DNA of 40,814 nt from assembly GCF_019392335.1 (NCBI RefSeq), contig NZ_JAHXRQ010000033.1, positions 1 through 40,814 of the forward strand. Reading direction: 5' to 3'. The notes beneath the pieces are model-generated. The model did not search any database. It was given only the letters and a program-made list of their open reading frames with translations, and was not told the DNA's origin. Position numbers and translations under genes: made by a program. Every line of letters starts with the position of its first letter. The stretch's first letter is position 1. The stretch is from Mameliella sp. CS4. Lineage in GTDB: Bacteria > Pseudomonadota > Alphaproteobacteria > Rhodobacterales > Rhodobacteraceae. Of this stretch, positions 24,241 to 32,639 are shown piece by piece.

Positions 24241-24530
24241 CGCCTTGCCAAGACACCCGCGAAACCGGTCAGATTTCCTTTCCAAATCCCGGCTCGAACG
24301 CGGGTGTGAGCGCTCTCAGCAGCGCAAACTTTGTTTCCTAGTGGATTATTCTGGACAATTCCGGTTGAAGCTGTTCCCTTGTAGGGGCGGCATTCAAGGC
24401 AGTGGACACAAGGCTTTGGACGTCGTAAACCGACCGCACGGGCGGGAAATGCATTGCGATATAATGCACCGCGTGCAAAATTGTGCATAGGCTTGGCGGA
24501 AGCCGGGTACATTCTGAAGGGGAGGTCAGG
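24241..24530 (+). promoter_or_regulatory. gene-free upstream region of the TRAP operon
   Basis: Together with the hairpin this makes a gap of about 320 bases without a convincing gene. Up to about 24440 I see only moderately AT-rich sequence with no recognisable element. The last 90 bases hold a TATAAT box and four TGCA tetramers, listed separately, and a GGGGAGG ribosome site for the first binding-protein gene. Confidence 0.5.
24450..24487 (+). promoter_or_regulatory. candidate BoxR-type operator over the TRAP promoter
   Basis: TGCA occurs four times, beginning at 24450, 24465, 24474 and 24484. A perfect TATAAT (24460-24465) overlaps the second copy, so a bound protein would cover the -10 box and start site. 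TGCATT and AATGCA form an inverted repeat around it. BzdR, a known XRE/shikimate-kinase regulator, binds TGCA repeats in this arrangement, and a protein of that family is encoded at 31.7-32.6 kb. No good -35 box is seen. Confidence 0.55.
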
Positions 24531-25565
24531 ATGAAGACGCGCAGAGCGGCCCTTGGGGCGATTTTCGGAACACTCATGGCGGCCACGTCGGCGGCGCCTC
24601 TGGCGGCTCAGGACGTGACGCTGGTCCTGCACCAGTTTCTGCCGGCGCAGGCCAATGTGCCCAAGCTGATCCTTGACGTCTGGGCCGACAAGGTCGAGGC
24701 GGACAGCAACGGTCGGATCGAGATCGAACGCTATCCCGCCATGCAACTTGGCGGCACCCCGCCCGAGCTGATCGACCAGGCCATCGACGGCGTGGCCGAC
24801 ATCGTCTGGGCGGTGAACGGCTTTACCCCGGGGCGGTTTCCGCACACCGAGGTCTTTGAACTGCCCTTCATGACCTATGACGCCGAAGCGACGTCTTACG
24901 CCTACTGGAAGATGTTCGAAGAACACATGGCCGACACGGATTTCGCGCAGGTCAAGATCCTGGGCACCTGGGTGCACGGCCCCGGCATGCTGCACACCTC
25001 CGACCCGGTGGACGAGCCCGCCGACCTGGAGGGGATGAAGATCCGCGGCGGGTCGCGCATGGTGAACCAGTTGCTGGAACTGCTGGGCGCTGAACCCATC
25101 GGCCTGCCGGTCACCGCGATCCCCGAGGCTCTGTCCAAGGGCGTGATCAACGGCACAACGATCCCCTGGGAGGTGACGGCGGCGCTGAAGGTCTCGGAGC
25201 TGGTGGACAACCACACGGAATTCGACGGTCCGGCGATCTACAACCTGACCTTCGTGCTGGCCATGAACAAAGAGCGTTACGACAGTCTGCCCGAGGACCT
25301 GCAGAAGGTCATCGACGACAACTCGGGCCTGGAATTCTCTGTATTCGCCGGCGGCACGATGGCTGCGGCGGACGGTCCCGCGCGCCAGATCGCGGTGGAC
25401 AGGGGCAACAATATCATCACCATCAGTGCAGAGGACGCCGCCCGCTGGGAGGAACTTGCGCGCCCGGTCTACGATGCCTGGATCGCCGACGTGGCGGACA
25501 AGGGCATCGACGGGCAGGCGCTGATCGACCAGGCAAAGGCCCTCATGCAGGAATACGCAAAGTAA
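24531..25565 (+). CDS. TRAP transporter substrate-binding protein (DctP family), copy 1
   Basis: This periplasmic binding protein has 344 residues from the ATG at 24531, preceded by GGGGAGGTCAGG; an ATG at 24483 has no ribosome site. A signal peptide opens with a twin arginine (KTRRAALGAIFG) and ends near PLAAQ. The mature protein has the DctP hallmark region KADSNGRIEIE-type (VEADSNGRIEIERYPAMQLGG), MKIRGGSRMVNQ, with the carboxylate-binding Arg in KIRGG, and the C-terminal helix. It is followed after 46 bases by a near-duplicate gene and then by the two membrane genes. Context suggests an aromatic or hydroxycinnamic carboxylate as ligand. Confidence 0.9.
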   Translation: MKTRRAALGAIFGTLMAATSAAPLAAQDVTLVLHQFLPAQANVPKLILDVWADKVEADSNGRIEIERYPAMQLGGTPPELIDQAIDGVADIVWAVNGFTPGRFPHTEVFELPFMTYDAEATSYAYWKMFEEHMADTDFAQVKILGTWVHGPGMLHTSDPVDEPADLEGMKIRGGSRMVNQLLELLGAEPIGLPVTAIPEALSKGVINGTTIPWEVTAALKVSELVDNHTEFDGPAIYNLTFVLAMNKERYDSLPEDLQKVIDDNSGLEFSVFAGGTMAAADGPARQIAVDRGNNIITISAEDAARWEELARPVYDAWIADVADKGIDGQALIDQAKALMQEYAK

Positions 25566-25611
25566 GCCGCTTCCCAACAGGGAAAGCGGCGGTCATTCAG
25601 GGAGGTAAGAC

Positions 25612-26667
25612 ATGACCACACGCAGAACCGTTCTTGGCATCGCCGGGGCCGCGCTGGCCGCGATGATGACGACCACTTCGGCCATGGCGCAGGAGGTCAC
25701 GTTGACCCTGCACCAGTTCCTGCCGGCGCAGGCCAATGTGCCCAAGCAGGTGCTGGACGTCTGGGCCGACAAGGTCGAGGCGGATTCGAACGGCCGCATC
25801 GAGATCGAGCGCTACCCTTCGATGCAGCTGGGCGGCACGCCGCCGGAACTGATGGACCAGGCCATCGACGGCATCGCCGATATCGTCTGGACCGTGGTCG
25901 GCTACACGCCGGGCCGCTACCCCTCGACCGAGGTCTTTGAACTGCCCTTCATGGTGTCGGATGCCCGCGCGGCCTCCTACGCCTACTGGAAGATGTTCGA
26001 AGAGCACATGGAAGACGGTGAATTCGCCGATCTCAAGATCCTGGGCACCTGGGTCCACGGCCCCGGCATGTTCCACACCAACGCTCCCGTGCGCGTGCCT
26101 TCCGACCTTGAAGGCATGAAGATCCGCGGCGGATCGCGCCTGGTGAACGACCTGCTGACACGCGTCGGCGCCGAGCCGATCGGTTTGCCGGTTCCGTCGA
26201 TCCCCGAGGCGTTGTCCAAGGGCGTGATCGACGGCACCACCATCCCGTGGGAAGTCACGTCGGCCCTCAAGGTGCCTGAGCTGGTCAAGAACCACACCGA
26301 GTTCGACGGCCCGGCCCTCTATAACCTGACCTTCGTCCTGGCAATGAACAAGGATCGCTACGAGAGCCTGCCTGAGGATCTGCAGAAGGTGATCGACGAC
26401 AATTCCGGTCTTGCCTTCTCGATCTTCGCCGGTGGTACCCAGGCCGATGCGGACGGCCCCGCGCGCCAGTTTGCCGTGGACATGGGCAACAACATCGTCA
26501 CCGTAACCGAGGAAGAAGCCAAGGAATGGGACGCCCTGGTGAACCCGATCTACGAAAGCTGGGTTGCCGACATGAAAGAGAAGGGCGTCGACGGTCAGGC
26601 CCTGATCGACGAGGCCAAGGCCCTGATGGCGGAATACACGCCCGATATGGACACCTGGGGCAAGTAA
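25612..26667 (+). CDS. TRAP transporter substrate-binding protein (DctP family), copy 2
   Basis: This 351-residue protein is a tandem paralogue of the preceding gene. Over the first 60 mature residues I count six differences. The signal peptide (TTRRTVLGIAGAALAAMM, ending near AMAQ) has a twin-arginine appearance. Ligand-contact segments (YTPGRYPSTEVFELPFM, MKIRGGSRLVND) are nearly the same as in copy 1, and the C-terminus is longer (TPDMDTWGK). GGGAGG precedes the ATG. It probably serves the same permease with a slightly different ligand range. Confidence 0.9.
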   Translation: MTTRRTVLGIAGAALAAMMTTTSAMAQEVTLTLHQFLPAQANVPKQVLDVWADKVEADSNGRIEIERYPSMQLGGTPPELMDQAIDGIADIVWTVVGYTPGRYPSTEVFELPFMVSDARAASYAYWKMFEEHMEDGEFADLKILGTWVHGPGMFHTNAPVRVPSDLEGMKIRGGSRLVNDLLTRVGAEPIGLPVPSIPEALSKGVIDGTTIPWEVTSALKVPELVKNHTEFDGPALYNLTFVLAMNKDRYESLPEDLQKVIDDNSGLAFSIFAGGTQADADGPARQFAVDMGNNIVTVTEEEAKEWDALVNPIYESWVADMKEKGVDGQALIDEAKALMAEYTPDMDTWGK

Positions 26668-26732
26668 GCCTCTGAAACCCGGGGCCGCGGAGAATTCTGC
26701 GGCCCTTCACGAAACAAGGGGGGACGTCAACG

Positions 26733-27341
26733 ATGGCCGGTTTGCACCGCATCGTATTGGGAGTTGCGCGCTTCATGGCGCTCTTGGGCGGGGTCATCCT
26801 GACAGCGCTGATCCTGATCACCTGCATTTCGATTGTCGGGCGCGCCGTGAATTCCGGCCTGCACTCGGATCTTGTCATGGGCATTGCGCCGGGGCTGGCC
26901 AAATGGCTGATCGACGACGTCGGCGTCGGGGCGATCCGGGGGTCTTATGAGCTGGTCGAGGCCGGGATGGCCTTTTGCATCTTCGCCTTCCTGCCCTTCT
27001 GCCAGGTGACGATGGGGCATGCTTCCGTCGATGTCTTCACCAACATGCTGTCGCGCAATGTGAACCGCGTGCTTGATTTCCTGATTGCGTTGCTGTTCGC
27101 CGTCGCCCTGGTGACGATTGCGCTCCAGCTCTACGAGGGGATGCTGCGCAAGATGCCGAACGGGTTCGGTGCGGCGCAGACCTCTCTTCTGCTCGAATTT
27201 CCGATCTGGTGGGCCTATGCGGCCAGCTTGTTCGGCGCCGTTTTGGCGGCCATCACCTCTGTCTATGTCGCCATCGTGCGGCTGTTTGAACTCTTGTCCG
27301 GGCGCGTGATCGTGCCGAATGCCGTGGGAGCGGATCATTGA
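26733..27341 (+). CDS. TRAP transporter small permease (DctQ family)
   Basis: This 202-residue inner-membrane protein has four hydrophobic segments: near 10-33 (FMALLGGVILTALILITCIS), about 75-95 (GMAFCIFAFLPFC), about 110-135 (LDFLIALLFAVALVTIAL) and about 165-185 (AASLFGAVLAAITSVYVAI). The QVTMGHASVDVF loop is typical of DctQ. GGGGGGACG precedes the ATG. It pairs with the large permease, whose TTG start overlaps the TGA here. Confidence 0.88.
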   Translation: MAGLHRIVLGVARFMALLGGVILTALILITCISIVGRAVNSGLHSDLVMGIAPGLAKWLIDDVGVGAIRGSYELVEAGMAFCIFAFLPFCQVTMGHASVDVFTNMLSRNVNRVLDFLIALLFAVALVTIALQLYEGMLRKMPNGFGAAQTSLLLEFPIWWAYAASLFGAVLAAITSVYVAIVRLFELLSGRVIVPNAVGADH

Positions 27342-28654
27342 GTAACCTCGAGATCGGGATCTATTCCTTTCCGGCCCTGCTGCTGCTGATATTCCTGCGC
27401 GTGCCCATCGGGCTGGCCATGTTCGGCACCGGCTTTGCGGGGTTCTGGCTGGTCATGGGCAGCACGCGGCTGCCGCTGGCACAGCTCAAGGACCTGTCCT
27501 ATTCGACCTTCTCCAGCTACTCGCTGTCGATTGTGCCGATGTTCCTGCTGATGGGCTATTTCGCGACCCTCGGCGGGATGAGCCAGGCGCTGTTCAAGGC
27601 CGCCGAAAGCTGGCTGGGCCACCGTCGCGGTGGCGTCGCGATGGCGGCCATCGGCGCCTGCGCGGGCTTTGGCGCGATCTGCGGATCGTCGCTGGCCACC
27701 GCCGCCACCATGAGCCGCGTGGCCCTGCCGGAACTGAAGCGCTACGGCTATCAGGGCGGGTTCTCGACCGCGACATTGGCCGCGGGCGGCACGCTGGGCA
27801 TCCTGATCCCGCCCTCCGTGGTGCTGGTGATCTATGCCATCCTGACCGAACAGAACATCGCCAAGCTGTTCCTCGCGGCCTTTGTTCCGGGTGTGCTGGC
27901 GGCCATCGGCTACATGATCGCGGTGTCGATCTACGTCCGGGTGAACCCGGAATCCGCTGGCGTCCGAGAGCCCGTGCCCTACGCCGACCGCCTCCGTGCG
28001 ATCCTGGATGTCTGGCCTGTGCTCCTGGTCTTCATCTCCGTGGTCGGTGGCATCTACGGCGGCATCTTCACCCCGACAGAGGGCGCCGCGGTGGGCGCGC
28101 TGGGCACCGGGGTCATCGCGCTGGTCAACGGCGGGCTGACATGGCGGACCCTGCTGGACAGCTTCACCGATACGGCCCGGTCCTCGGCCATGATCTTTTT
28201 CATCGTCTTCGGCGCGGCCTTCTACAACCTGTTCCTGGCGCGCACGCGGGTGCCGCAGGAGCTGTCGAACTGGGTGGTCGAACTGGGCATGTCCCCGATC
28301 GCCGTGCTGGCGGTGATCCTGGTCATCTACCTGCTCTTGGGCTGTTTCATGGACAGCCTGTCGATGATCCTGCTGACGATCCCGATCTTCTTTCCGGTGA
28401 TCATGGCGCTGGATTTCGGCATGAGCCCCGAACACGCGGCGATCTGGTTCGGTATCCTGGTCCTGATCGTGGTCGAGGTCGGGTTGATCACGCCACCTGT
28501 CGGGATGAACCTCTTTGTCATCAATGCGATGGACCCGGAAACACCGATGGTCGAGACCTACAAGGCAGTGCTCTACTACGTCATCTCCGACCTGGTGCGC
28601 GTCGTCATCCTGGTGGCCTTTCCGGCGATCACCCTCTTCCTGATACCGGGGTAG
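27338..28654 (+). CDS. TRAP transporter large permease (DctM family)
   Basis: This 438-residue membrane protein starts at a TTG overlapping the small-permease stop (TTGA). It has the many hydrophobic segments of DctM, with the family motifs RVPIGLAMFG, GACAGFGAICGSSLATAATMSRVALPE (split here by description), LAAGGTLGILIPPSVVLVIY and VEVGLITPPVGMNLFVI. It is the ion-coupled translocating subunit, sodium-driven in characterised members, that imports the ligand held by the periplasmic proteins upstream. Confidence 0.92.
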   Translation: MSNLEIGIYSFPALLLLIFLRVPIGLAMFGTGFAGFWLVMGSTRLPLAQLKDLSYSTFSSYSLSIVPMFLLMGYFATLGGMSQALFKAAESWLGHRRGGVAMAAIGACAGFGAICGSSLATAATMSRVALPELKRYGYQGGFSTATLAAGGTLGILIPPSVVLVIYAILTEQNIAKLFLAAFVPGVLAAIGYMIAVSIYVRVNPESAGVREPVPYADRLRAILDVWPVLLVFISVVGGIYGGIFTPTEGAAVGALGTGVIALVNGGLTWRTLLDSFTDTARSSAMIFFIVFGAAFYNLFLARTRVPQELSNWVVELGMSPIAVLAVILVIYLLLGCFMDSLSMILLTIPIFFPVIMALDFGMSPEHAAIWFGILVLIVVEVGLITPPVGMNLFVINAMDPETPMVETYKAVLYYVISDLVRVVILVAFPAITLFLIPG

Positions 28655-28747
28655 GGCGCAGCCCGGGTTGCGGCGCGCCCCGCGCCACGACCATTCCCCG
28701 GAGATCTTTCAAGCCCAATGTAACGCGTCTGGCGCGAGGAGTAAGCT

Positions 28748-29509
28748 ATGCACATCACGGATAAAGTTGCGGTCGTTTCGGGCGGCGCAAGCGGGTTGGG
28801 CGCGGCCACGGCGCGGCGTCTGGCCAGCGAAGGCGCGCGGGTCGGCATCCTGGATTTCGACGCCGAACGTGGCGCCGCCGTCGCGGCAGAGATCGGTGGG
28901 CATGCGGTACAGACCGACGTCGGCGACGAGGCTTCGGTCGCCGCGGCAATGGCTGAGATCGTGGACAAGCTGGGGGCGCCCCGGATCGCCGTCAGCTGTG
29001 CGGGCGTCGGACTGGCCGCGCGGATCGTCGGACGCGAGGGCAAGCTGTCCACGGATGTCTTTGAAAAGACGATCCGGGTGAACCTGATGGGCACCTACTT
29101 TGTCATGTCCTACGCCGCGCGCGAGATGATGGCGCTGGAGCCCGAGGACACCGGTGAACGCGGCGTGATTGTCAACACCGCCTCGGTCGCCTACCAGGAC
29201 GGGCAGTTCGGCCAGGCGGCCTATTCCGCCTCCAAGGGGGCGATCGCGGCCATGTGCCTGCCCGCCGCCCGCGAAATGGCGAAACAGGGCGTGCGTGTCA
29301 TGGCCATTGCTCCGGGCCTGTTCAACACCCCCATGATGGAAGGTCTGCCGGAGGACGTGACCGCCGGGATCGTCGCCAACGTGCCTTTCCCGCATCGCCT
29401 GGGCGATCCGGCGGAATACGCCCAGATGGTCAGCCAGATCGTCGCCAATCCCTATCTCAACGGCACCACCATCCGCCTCGACGCGGCGGTGCGCCTGCCG
29501 CAGCGCTGA
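28748..29509 (+). CDS. short-chain dehydrogenase (3-hydroxyacyl-CoA dehydrogenase type)
   Basis: This 253-residue SDR has the cofactor loop VSGGASGLGAATA (about 11-23), the acidic residue after strand two (ILDFDAE) that favours NAD, SCAGVGLAA, and the catalytic Ser in VNTASVAYQDGQFGQAAYSASKGA with Tyr and Lys in YSASK. The pattern matches type II 3-hydroxyacyl-CoA dehydrogenases. Next to an aryl-CoA ligase it could oxidise the 3-hydroxy-acyl-CoA formed when a hydroxycinnamoyl-CoA is hydrated. GAGGAG precedes the ATG. The ligase gene follows after 10 bases. Confidence 0.88.
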   Translation: MHITDKVAVVSGGASGLGAATARRLASEGARVGILDFDAERGAAVAAEIGGHAVQTDVGDEASVAAAMAEIVDKLGAPRIAVSCAGVGLAARIVGREGKLSTDVFEKTIRVNLMGTYFVMSYAAREMMALEPEDTGERGVIVNTASVAYQDGQFGQAAYSASKGAIAAMCLPAAREMAKQGVRVMAIAPGLFNTPMMEGLPEDVTAGIVANVPFPHRLGDPAEYAQMVSQIVANPYLNGTTIRLDAAVRLPQR

Positions 29510-29519
29510 GGAGGCGGAG

Positions 29520-31316
29520 ATGAGCAAGTACCGCGCCCATTCCGTCACCCGCGAAGACCGGGCCGACGGCACCATCATCCTGCGCTCTGGCTACGAGCTG
29601 ACCAAGCCCGCGGCAAAGACCGGCGACTGGCTGGATCACTGGGCAAAGGAAACGCCCAAGGCGGTGTTCCTCGCCGAACGCGATGGCGCGGGCTGGCGCG
29701 AGGTGAGCTATGTCCAGGCGCGCGACAGTGTGCGCCGCATGGCCTCCAGCCTGCTGGCGCGGGGCATGAACGCCGACACGCCGATCCTGATCATTTCCGG
29801 CAACGGGGTGGATCACGGCTTGCTGACACTGGCGGCGCAATACATCGGTGTGCCGACCGTGCCGCTGGCCGAGCAATATGCACTGATCCCCGGTGCCTGG
29901 CCGCAGCTGGAACATTGCGCGCAGCTGGTCAAACCTGCGATGGTCTTTGCCGATGACGGCGAGCGTTTCGCCACCGCGCTGGCGCATGACCTCTTTGACG
30001 GGATGGAACGCGTCGTGGCCCGCAATCCGCAGGCGGGCGAGACGGAACTGACCGCGCTGCTGGGCGATAGCGACGACGTGTCGGTGGACAAGGCGGCGGC
30101 AGAGGTCGGGCCCGATACCGTGGCCAAGTACCTGATGACCTCCGGCTCCACCTCTCATCCCAAGGCCGTCATCACCACGCAGCGGATGATGTGCGCCAAC
30201 CAGGCCCAGCTTGCCGATGCGCTGCCTTTCCTGCGGGACCGCGCGCCGCGGATCGTCGACTGGCTGCCCTGGAACCATGTCTTTGGCGGCTCGCACAACT
30301 TCAACATGATGCTGGCCAACGGCGGCGCGCTCTATATCGACGCGGGCAAGCCGATCCCGGCCAAGATCGCCGAGACGATCGAAAACAACCGGATGAAGAA
30401 CGGGACGCTGGCCTTCAACGTGCCGGTGGGGTTCGCGATGATCCGCAACGCGATGAAGGCGGACCCGGAGCTGCGCAAGAGCTATTTCGAAGATCTCGAC
30501 ATGCTGTTCTACGCCGGCGCCTCGCTGCCGCAGGACGTCTGGGACGATCTAGAACAGATGGCGCGCGAGGTGCGTGGCGCGGTGCCGTTGATGAACTCGT
30601 CCTGGGGACTGACCGAAACCGGTCCGGCCTGCCTGATCCAGCACGAACCGACGCATATGTCGGGGATCATCGGCGTGCCCATGACCGGGGTCGAGGTCAA
30701 GCTGATCCCGGATGAGGACATGCGCTGCGAAATCCGCGTGCGCGGACCCAACATCATGCCGGGCTACCTGCATGACGCGGAAAAGACCGCCGAGGCCTTC
30801 GACGAAGAGGGGTTCTTTCGCACCGGGGACGCGGTGAAATTCGTCGATGACAACGACCTGAACAAAGGCATGCGCTTTGACGGGCGGATCTCCGAGGATT
30901 TCAAGCTGTTGACCGGCACATGGGTGCGGGCGGCGACGCTGCGGCTGGAACTGCTGCAGGAATACGGCACCCTCGTGCAAGACATGGTGATCTGCGGGGC
31001 CGACAAGTCGCAGGTGGGGCTGATGATCTTCCCCTCGGCAGAGGCGCTGGCGCTTGCCGGGGACGGGGCGGAACAGGACGGGGCCTTGATGAGCGATGCC
31101 CTGTGCGCGGCCCTGGCCGAGAAACTGGCGCTGCGCGCCGATCACGGGTCTGCGGCGCGGGTGAACCGTGTGATGGTGCTGGCAGAACCGCCCTCGCTGG
31201 GCGATGGAGAGATCACCGCCAAGGGCAACCTGAACTATCGCAAGGTGCTGGCACGCCGGGCGTCGCTGCTGGACCGGCTGTACAGCGACGATGATCCGGC
31301 CGTGGTCCGCCTGTAG
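29520..31316 (+). CDS. feruloyl-CoA synthase-like aryl-CoA ligase
   Basis: This 598-residue ANL-superfamily ligase has the ATP-binding loop MTSGSTSHPKAV (about 205-216), the adenine-binding SSWGLTETGPA, the FRTGDAV aspartate and the hinge DGRISEDFKL, followed by LLTGTWV. The last two are characteristic of the feruloyl-CoA synthase group. The catalytic lysine is probably in ITAKGNLNYRKV. It activates a hydroxycinnamic or related aromatic acid to its CoA thioester with ATP, releasing AMP and pyrophosphate. The TRAP importer and SDR upstream on the same strand support an uptake and activation unit. GGAGGCGGAG precedes the ATG. An excellent terminator follows. The exact substrate is inferred. Confidence 0.88.
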   Translation: MSKYRAHSVTREDRADGTIILRSGYELTKPAAKTGDWLDHWAKETPKAVFLAERDGAGWREVSYVQARDSVRRMASSLLARGMNADTPILIISGNGVDHGLLTLAAQYIGVPTVPLAEQYALIPGAWPQLEHCAQLVKPAMVFADDGERFATALAHDLFDGMERVVARNPQAGETELTALLGDSDDVSVDKAAAEVGPDTVAKYLMTSGSTSHPKAVITTQRMMCANQAQLADALPFLRDRAPRIVDWLPWNHVFGGSHNFNMMLANGGALYIDAGKPIPAKIAETIENNRMKNGTLAFNVPVGFAMIRNAMKADPELRKSYFEDLDMLFYAGASLPQDVWDDLEQMAREVRGAVPLMNSSWGLTETGPACLIQHEPTHMSGIIGVPMTGVEVKLIPDEDMRCEIRVRGPNIMPGYLHDAEKTAEAFDEEGFFRTGDAVKFVDDNDLNKGMRFDGRISEDFKLLTGTWVRAATLRLELLQEYGTLVQDMVICGADKSQVGLMIFPSAEALALAGDGAEQDGALMSDALCAALAEKLALRADHGSAARVNRVMVLAEPPSLGDGEITAKGNLNYRKVLARRASLLDRLYSDDDPAVVRL

Positions 31317-31340
31317 GAAAATGCCCGGATGACGGGCAGG

Positions 31341-31374
31341 GGGCCGGGTTTGCGGTGCAAACCCGGCCCTTTTT
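31341..31374 (+). terminator. intrinsic terminator of the aryl-CoA ligase gene
   Basis: A perfect 12-bp stem, GGGCCGGGTTTG (31341-31352) with CAAACCCGGCCC (31358-31369), has a five-base loop and is followed directly by TTTTT. It ends the transcript that includes the ligase gene. Confidence 0.92.
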
Positions 31375-31452
31375 GATCTGGAACAAGGTGAGCCTTTCCA
31401 AAGGCGCTAGGCTGGGAAATCGAATCTTCTGCCGCGAACAGAAAGTGATGCC

Positions 31453-31620
31453 ATGCAAAGCGACCGCCTCATTGGCCATGCCCCGCGCGCCCGTGCCTTC
31501 GGAGAGAAATTCTACGAGACCGGAGGGACCTGCATCGGCTGCAAGGAATGCACCGGCCTCTGTCACGCCCTGATCGAGGCGCTTGTCGTCCCCGACAGCG
31601 TGCTGGGCCGCGGGGACTGA
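31453..31620 (+). CDS. small CxxCxxCxxxC protein (possible 4Fe-4S binder)
   Basis: A 55-residue frame starts at the ATG at 31453 and ends at TGA 31618-31620. Cysteines at 27, 30, 33 and 37 (CIGCKECTGLC) make the CxxCxxCxxxC pattern of a ferredoxin-type iron-sulfur site. The Pro that usually follows the fourth Cys is His. Third codon positions are mostly G or C, as in true genes here. It lies between two terminators, so it may be its own transcript. No strong ribosome site is seen, and the frame is closed by a TAG 43 bases upstream. It could be a mini-ferredoxin, a zinc-binding peptide or the relic of a larger ferredoxin-domain gene. I do not recognise a family. Confidence 0.5.
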   Translation: MQSDRLIGHAPRARAFGEKFYETGGTCIGCKECTGLCHALIEALVVPDSVLGRGD

Positions 31621-31651
31621 CCCCCTGAACCCCTGTTCGTGACGTTACGTC

Positions 31652-31674
31652 CCGCCTTGGAAAGGCGGTTCTTT
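31652..31674 (+). terminator. terminator-like hairpin after the small cysteine protein
   Basis: CCGCCTT (31652-31658) pairs with AAGGCGG (31662-31668) over a three-base loop and is followed by TTCTTT. It starts 31 bases past the small gene and before the BoxR-like regulator. Confidence 0.65.
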
Positions 31675-31696
31675 CCTGCGCCTTCGAATTGAGCTA

Positions 31697-31707
31697 TGCA
31701 CTATAGT
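31697..31707 (+). promoter_or_regulatory. possible promoter of the BoxR-like gene
   Basis: TATAGT (31702-31707) could be a -10 box. One TGCA (31697-31700) lies right beside it, which would allow self-control by the encoded protein. If transcription starts near 31714, the ATG at 31719 would be almost leaderless and the GTG at 31743 becomes more attractive. Confidence 0.3.
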
Positions 31708-31718
31708 TCATAGGGCAT

Positions 31719-32639
31719 ATGGCGCAAACGGAAGGACCTGAGGTGGCGGATCGGGCAGTCCTCGATATCGAACCGGCGGAAAGCGGCCCGGTCGCGGGCC
31801 TTTTGACCCGCGTCGGGCAACGCGTGCGGCAGGCGCGCGAACAGCGGGGCATCTCGCGCCGGGTGCTGTCGGAATCCTCTGGTGTGTCGCCGCGTTACCT
31901 GGCCCAGCTGGAAAGCGGGGCAGGCAATATCTCGATCGGGCTGTTGTGCAAGGTGGCAGAGGCGCTTGACCTGCGCATTGAATGGCTGGTGGGCGAAGAG
32001 GATCCCTGGACCTCCGAAGCCCTGCACATGGCCGAAATGTACCGGCAGGCCGAGGGGCCAGTTCAGGCGCAGGTGCGCGAATTGCTGCTGGAGTCGGCCC
32101 CCGGCGGGCGGCGCGCGCAGCGGATCTGCCTTGTGGGTCTGCGCGGCGCGGGCAAGTCGACGCTGGGCCGACTGGCGGGCGCGGCGCTGGACGTGCCCTT
32201 TGTCGAGCTGAACCGCGAGATCGCCGAGGTCGGCGGGATGCCGGTGGGCGAGATCATGGCGCTTTACGGGCAAGAGGGGTATCGCAAGCTGGAAGCGGAT
32301 GCGCTGGACCGCGTGATCGCGACCCATGACCAGGTGATCCTTGCAGTGGGCGGTGGCATCGTGGCAGAGCCGAGCACCTACAACCGCCTCCTGGCGCATT
32401 TTCACACCATCTGGCTCAAGGCCGCGCCCGAGGAACACATGGCGCGCGTGCGTGCGCAGGGCGATGAACGGCCGATGGCGGGGCAGCCCGAGGCGATGGC
32501 ACAGCTCAAATCCATTCTCCAGGCGCGCGAGGCTTTGTATGAACGGGCCCACGCGCTGCTGGATACCTCCGGCGCCGCGGTAGAAGACACGCTGGAACGG
32601 CTGCTGGCCCTCATCGGGCAGGAGCGTTTCCTTGGCTGA
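31719..32639 (+). CDS. boxR: BoxR/BzdR-like regulator (XRE helix-turn-helix plus shikimate-kinase-like domain)
   Basis: The 306-residue protein fuses an XRE DNA-binding domain (about 30-95: VRQAREQRGISRRVLSESSG, RYLAQLESGAGNISIGLL) to a shikimate-kinase-like domain (about 130-300). That second domain keeps the P-loop GLRGAGKST and VGGGIVAEPSTY. This fusion defines the BzdR/BoxR family, in which the kinase-like domain senses benzoyl-CoA and relieves repression. Here the inducer may be another aryl-CoA. A GTG at 31743 with GAAGGA six bases upstream is an alternative start and arguably has the better ribosome site. The 3' end overlaps the next gene by 8 bases. No benzoyl-CoA oxygenase genes are in the window. 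Confidence 0.88.
   Translation: MAQTEGPEVADRAVLDIEPAESGPVAGLLTRVGQRVRQAREQRGISRRVLSESSGVSPRYLAQLESGAGNISIGLLCKVAEALDLRIEWLVGEEDPWTSEALHMAEMYRQAEGPVQAQVRELLLESAPGGRRAQRICLVGLRGAGKSTLGRLAGAALDVPFVELNREIAEVGGMPVGEIMALYGQEGYRKLEADALDRVIATHDQVILAVGGGIVAEPSTYNRLLAHFHTIWLKAAPEEHMARVRAQGDERPMAGQPEAMAQLKSILQAREALYERAHALLDTSGAAVEDTLERLLALIGQERFLG

Noticed and set aside
24450..24487. A GntR- or IclR-type operator instead of a BoxR operator
   Set aside because: The repeated unit is a TGCA tetramer, not the TTGTATACAA-like or GAAA/TTTC elements expected for those families.
24039..25577. A 512-codon frame antisense to the iolG-like and TRAP genes
   Set aside because: It spans the end of one good gene, a control region and another good gene, with no recognisable domain.
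31453..31620. The small cysteine protein as the start of BoxA
   Set aside because: BoxA ferredoxin sites have the fourth Cys followed by Pro and a second cluster. Here the sequence ends after one site and no oxygenase reductase domain follows.
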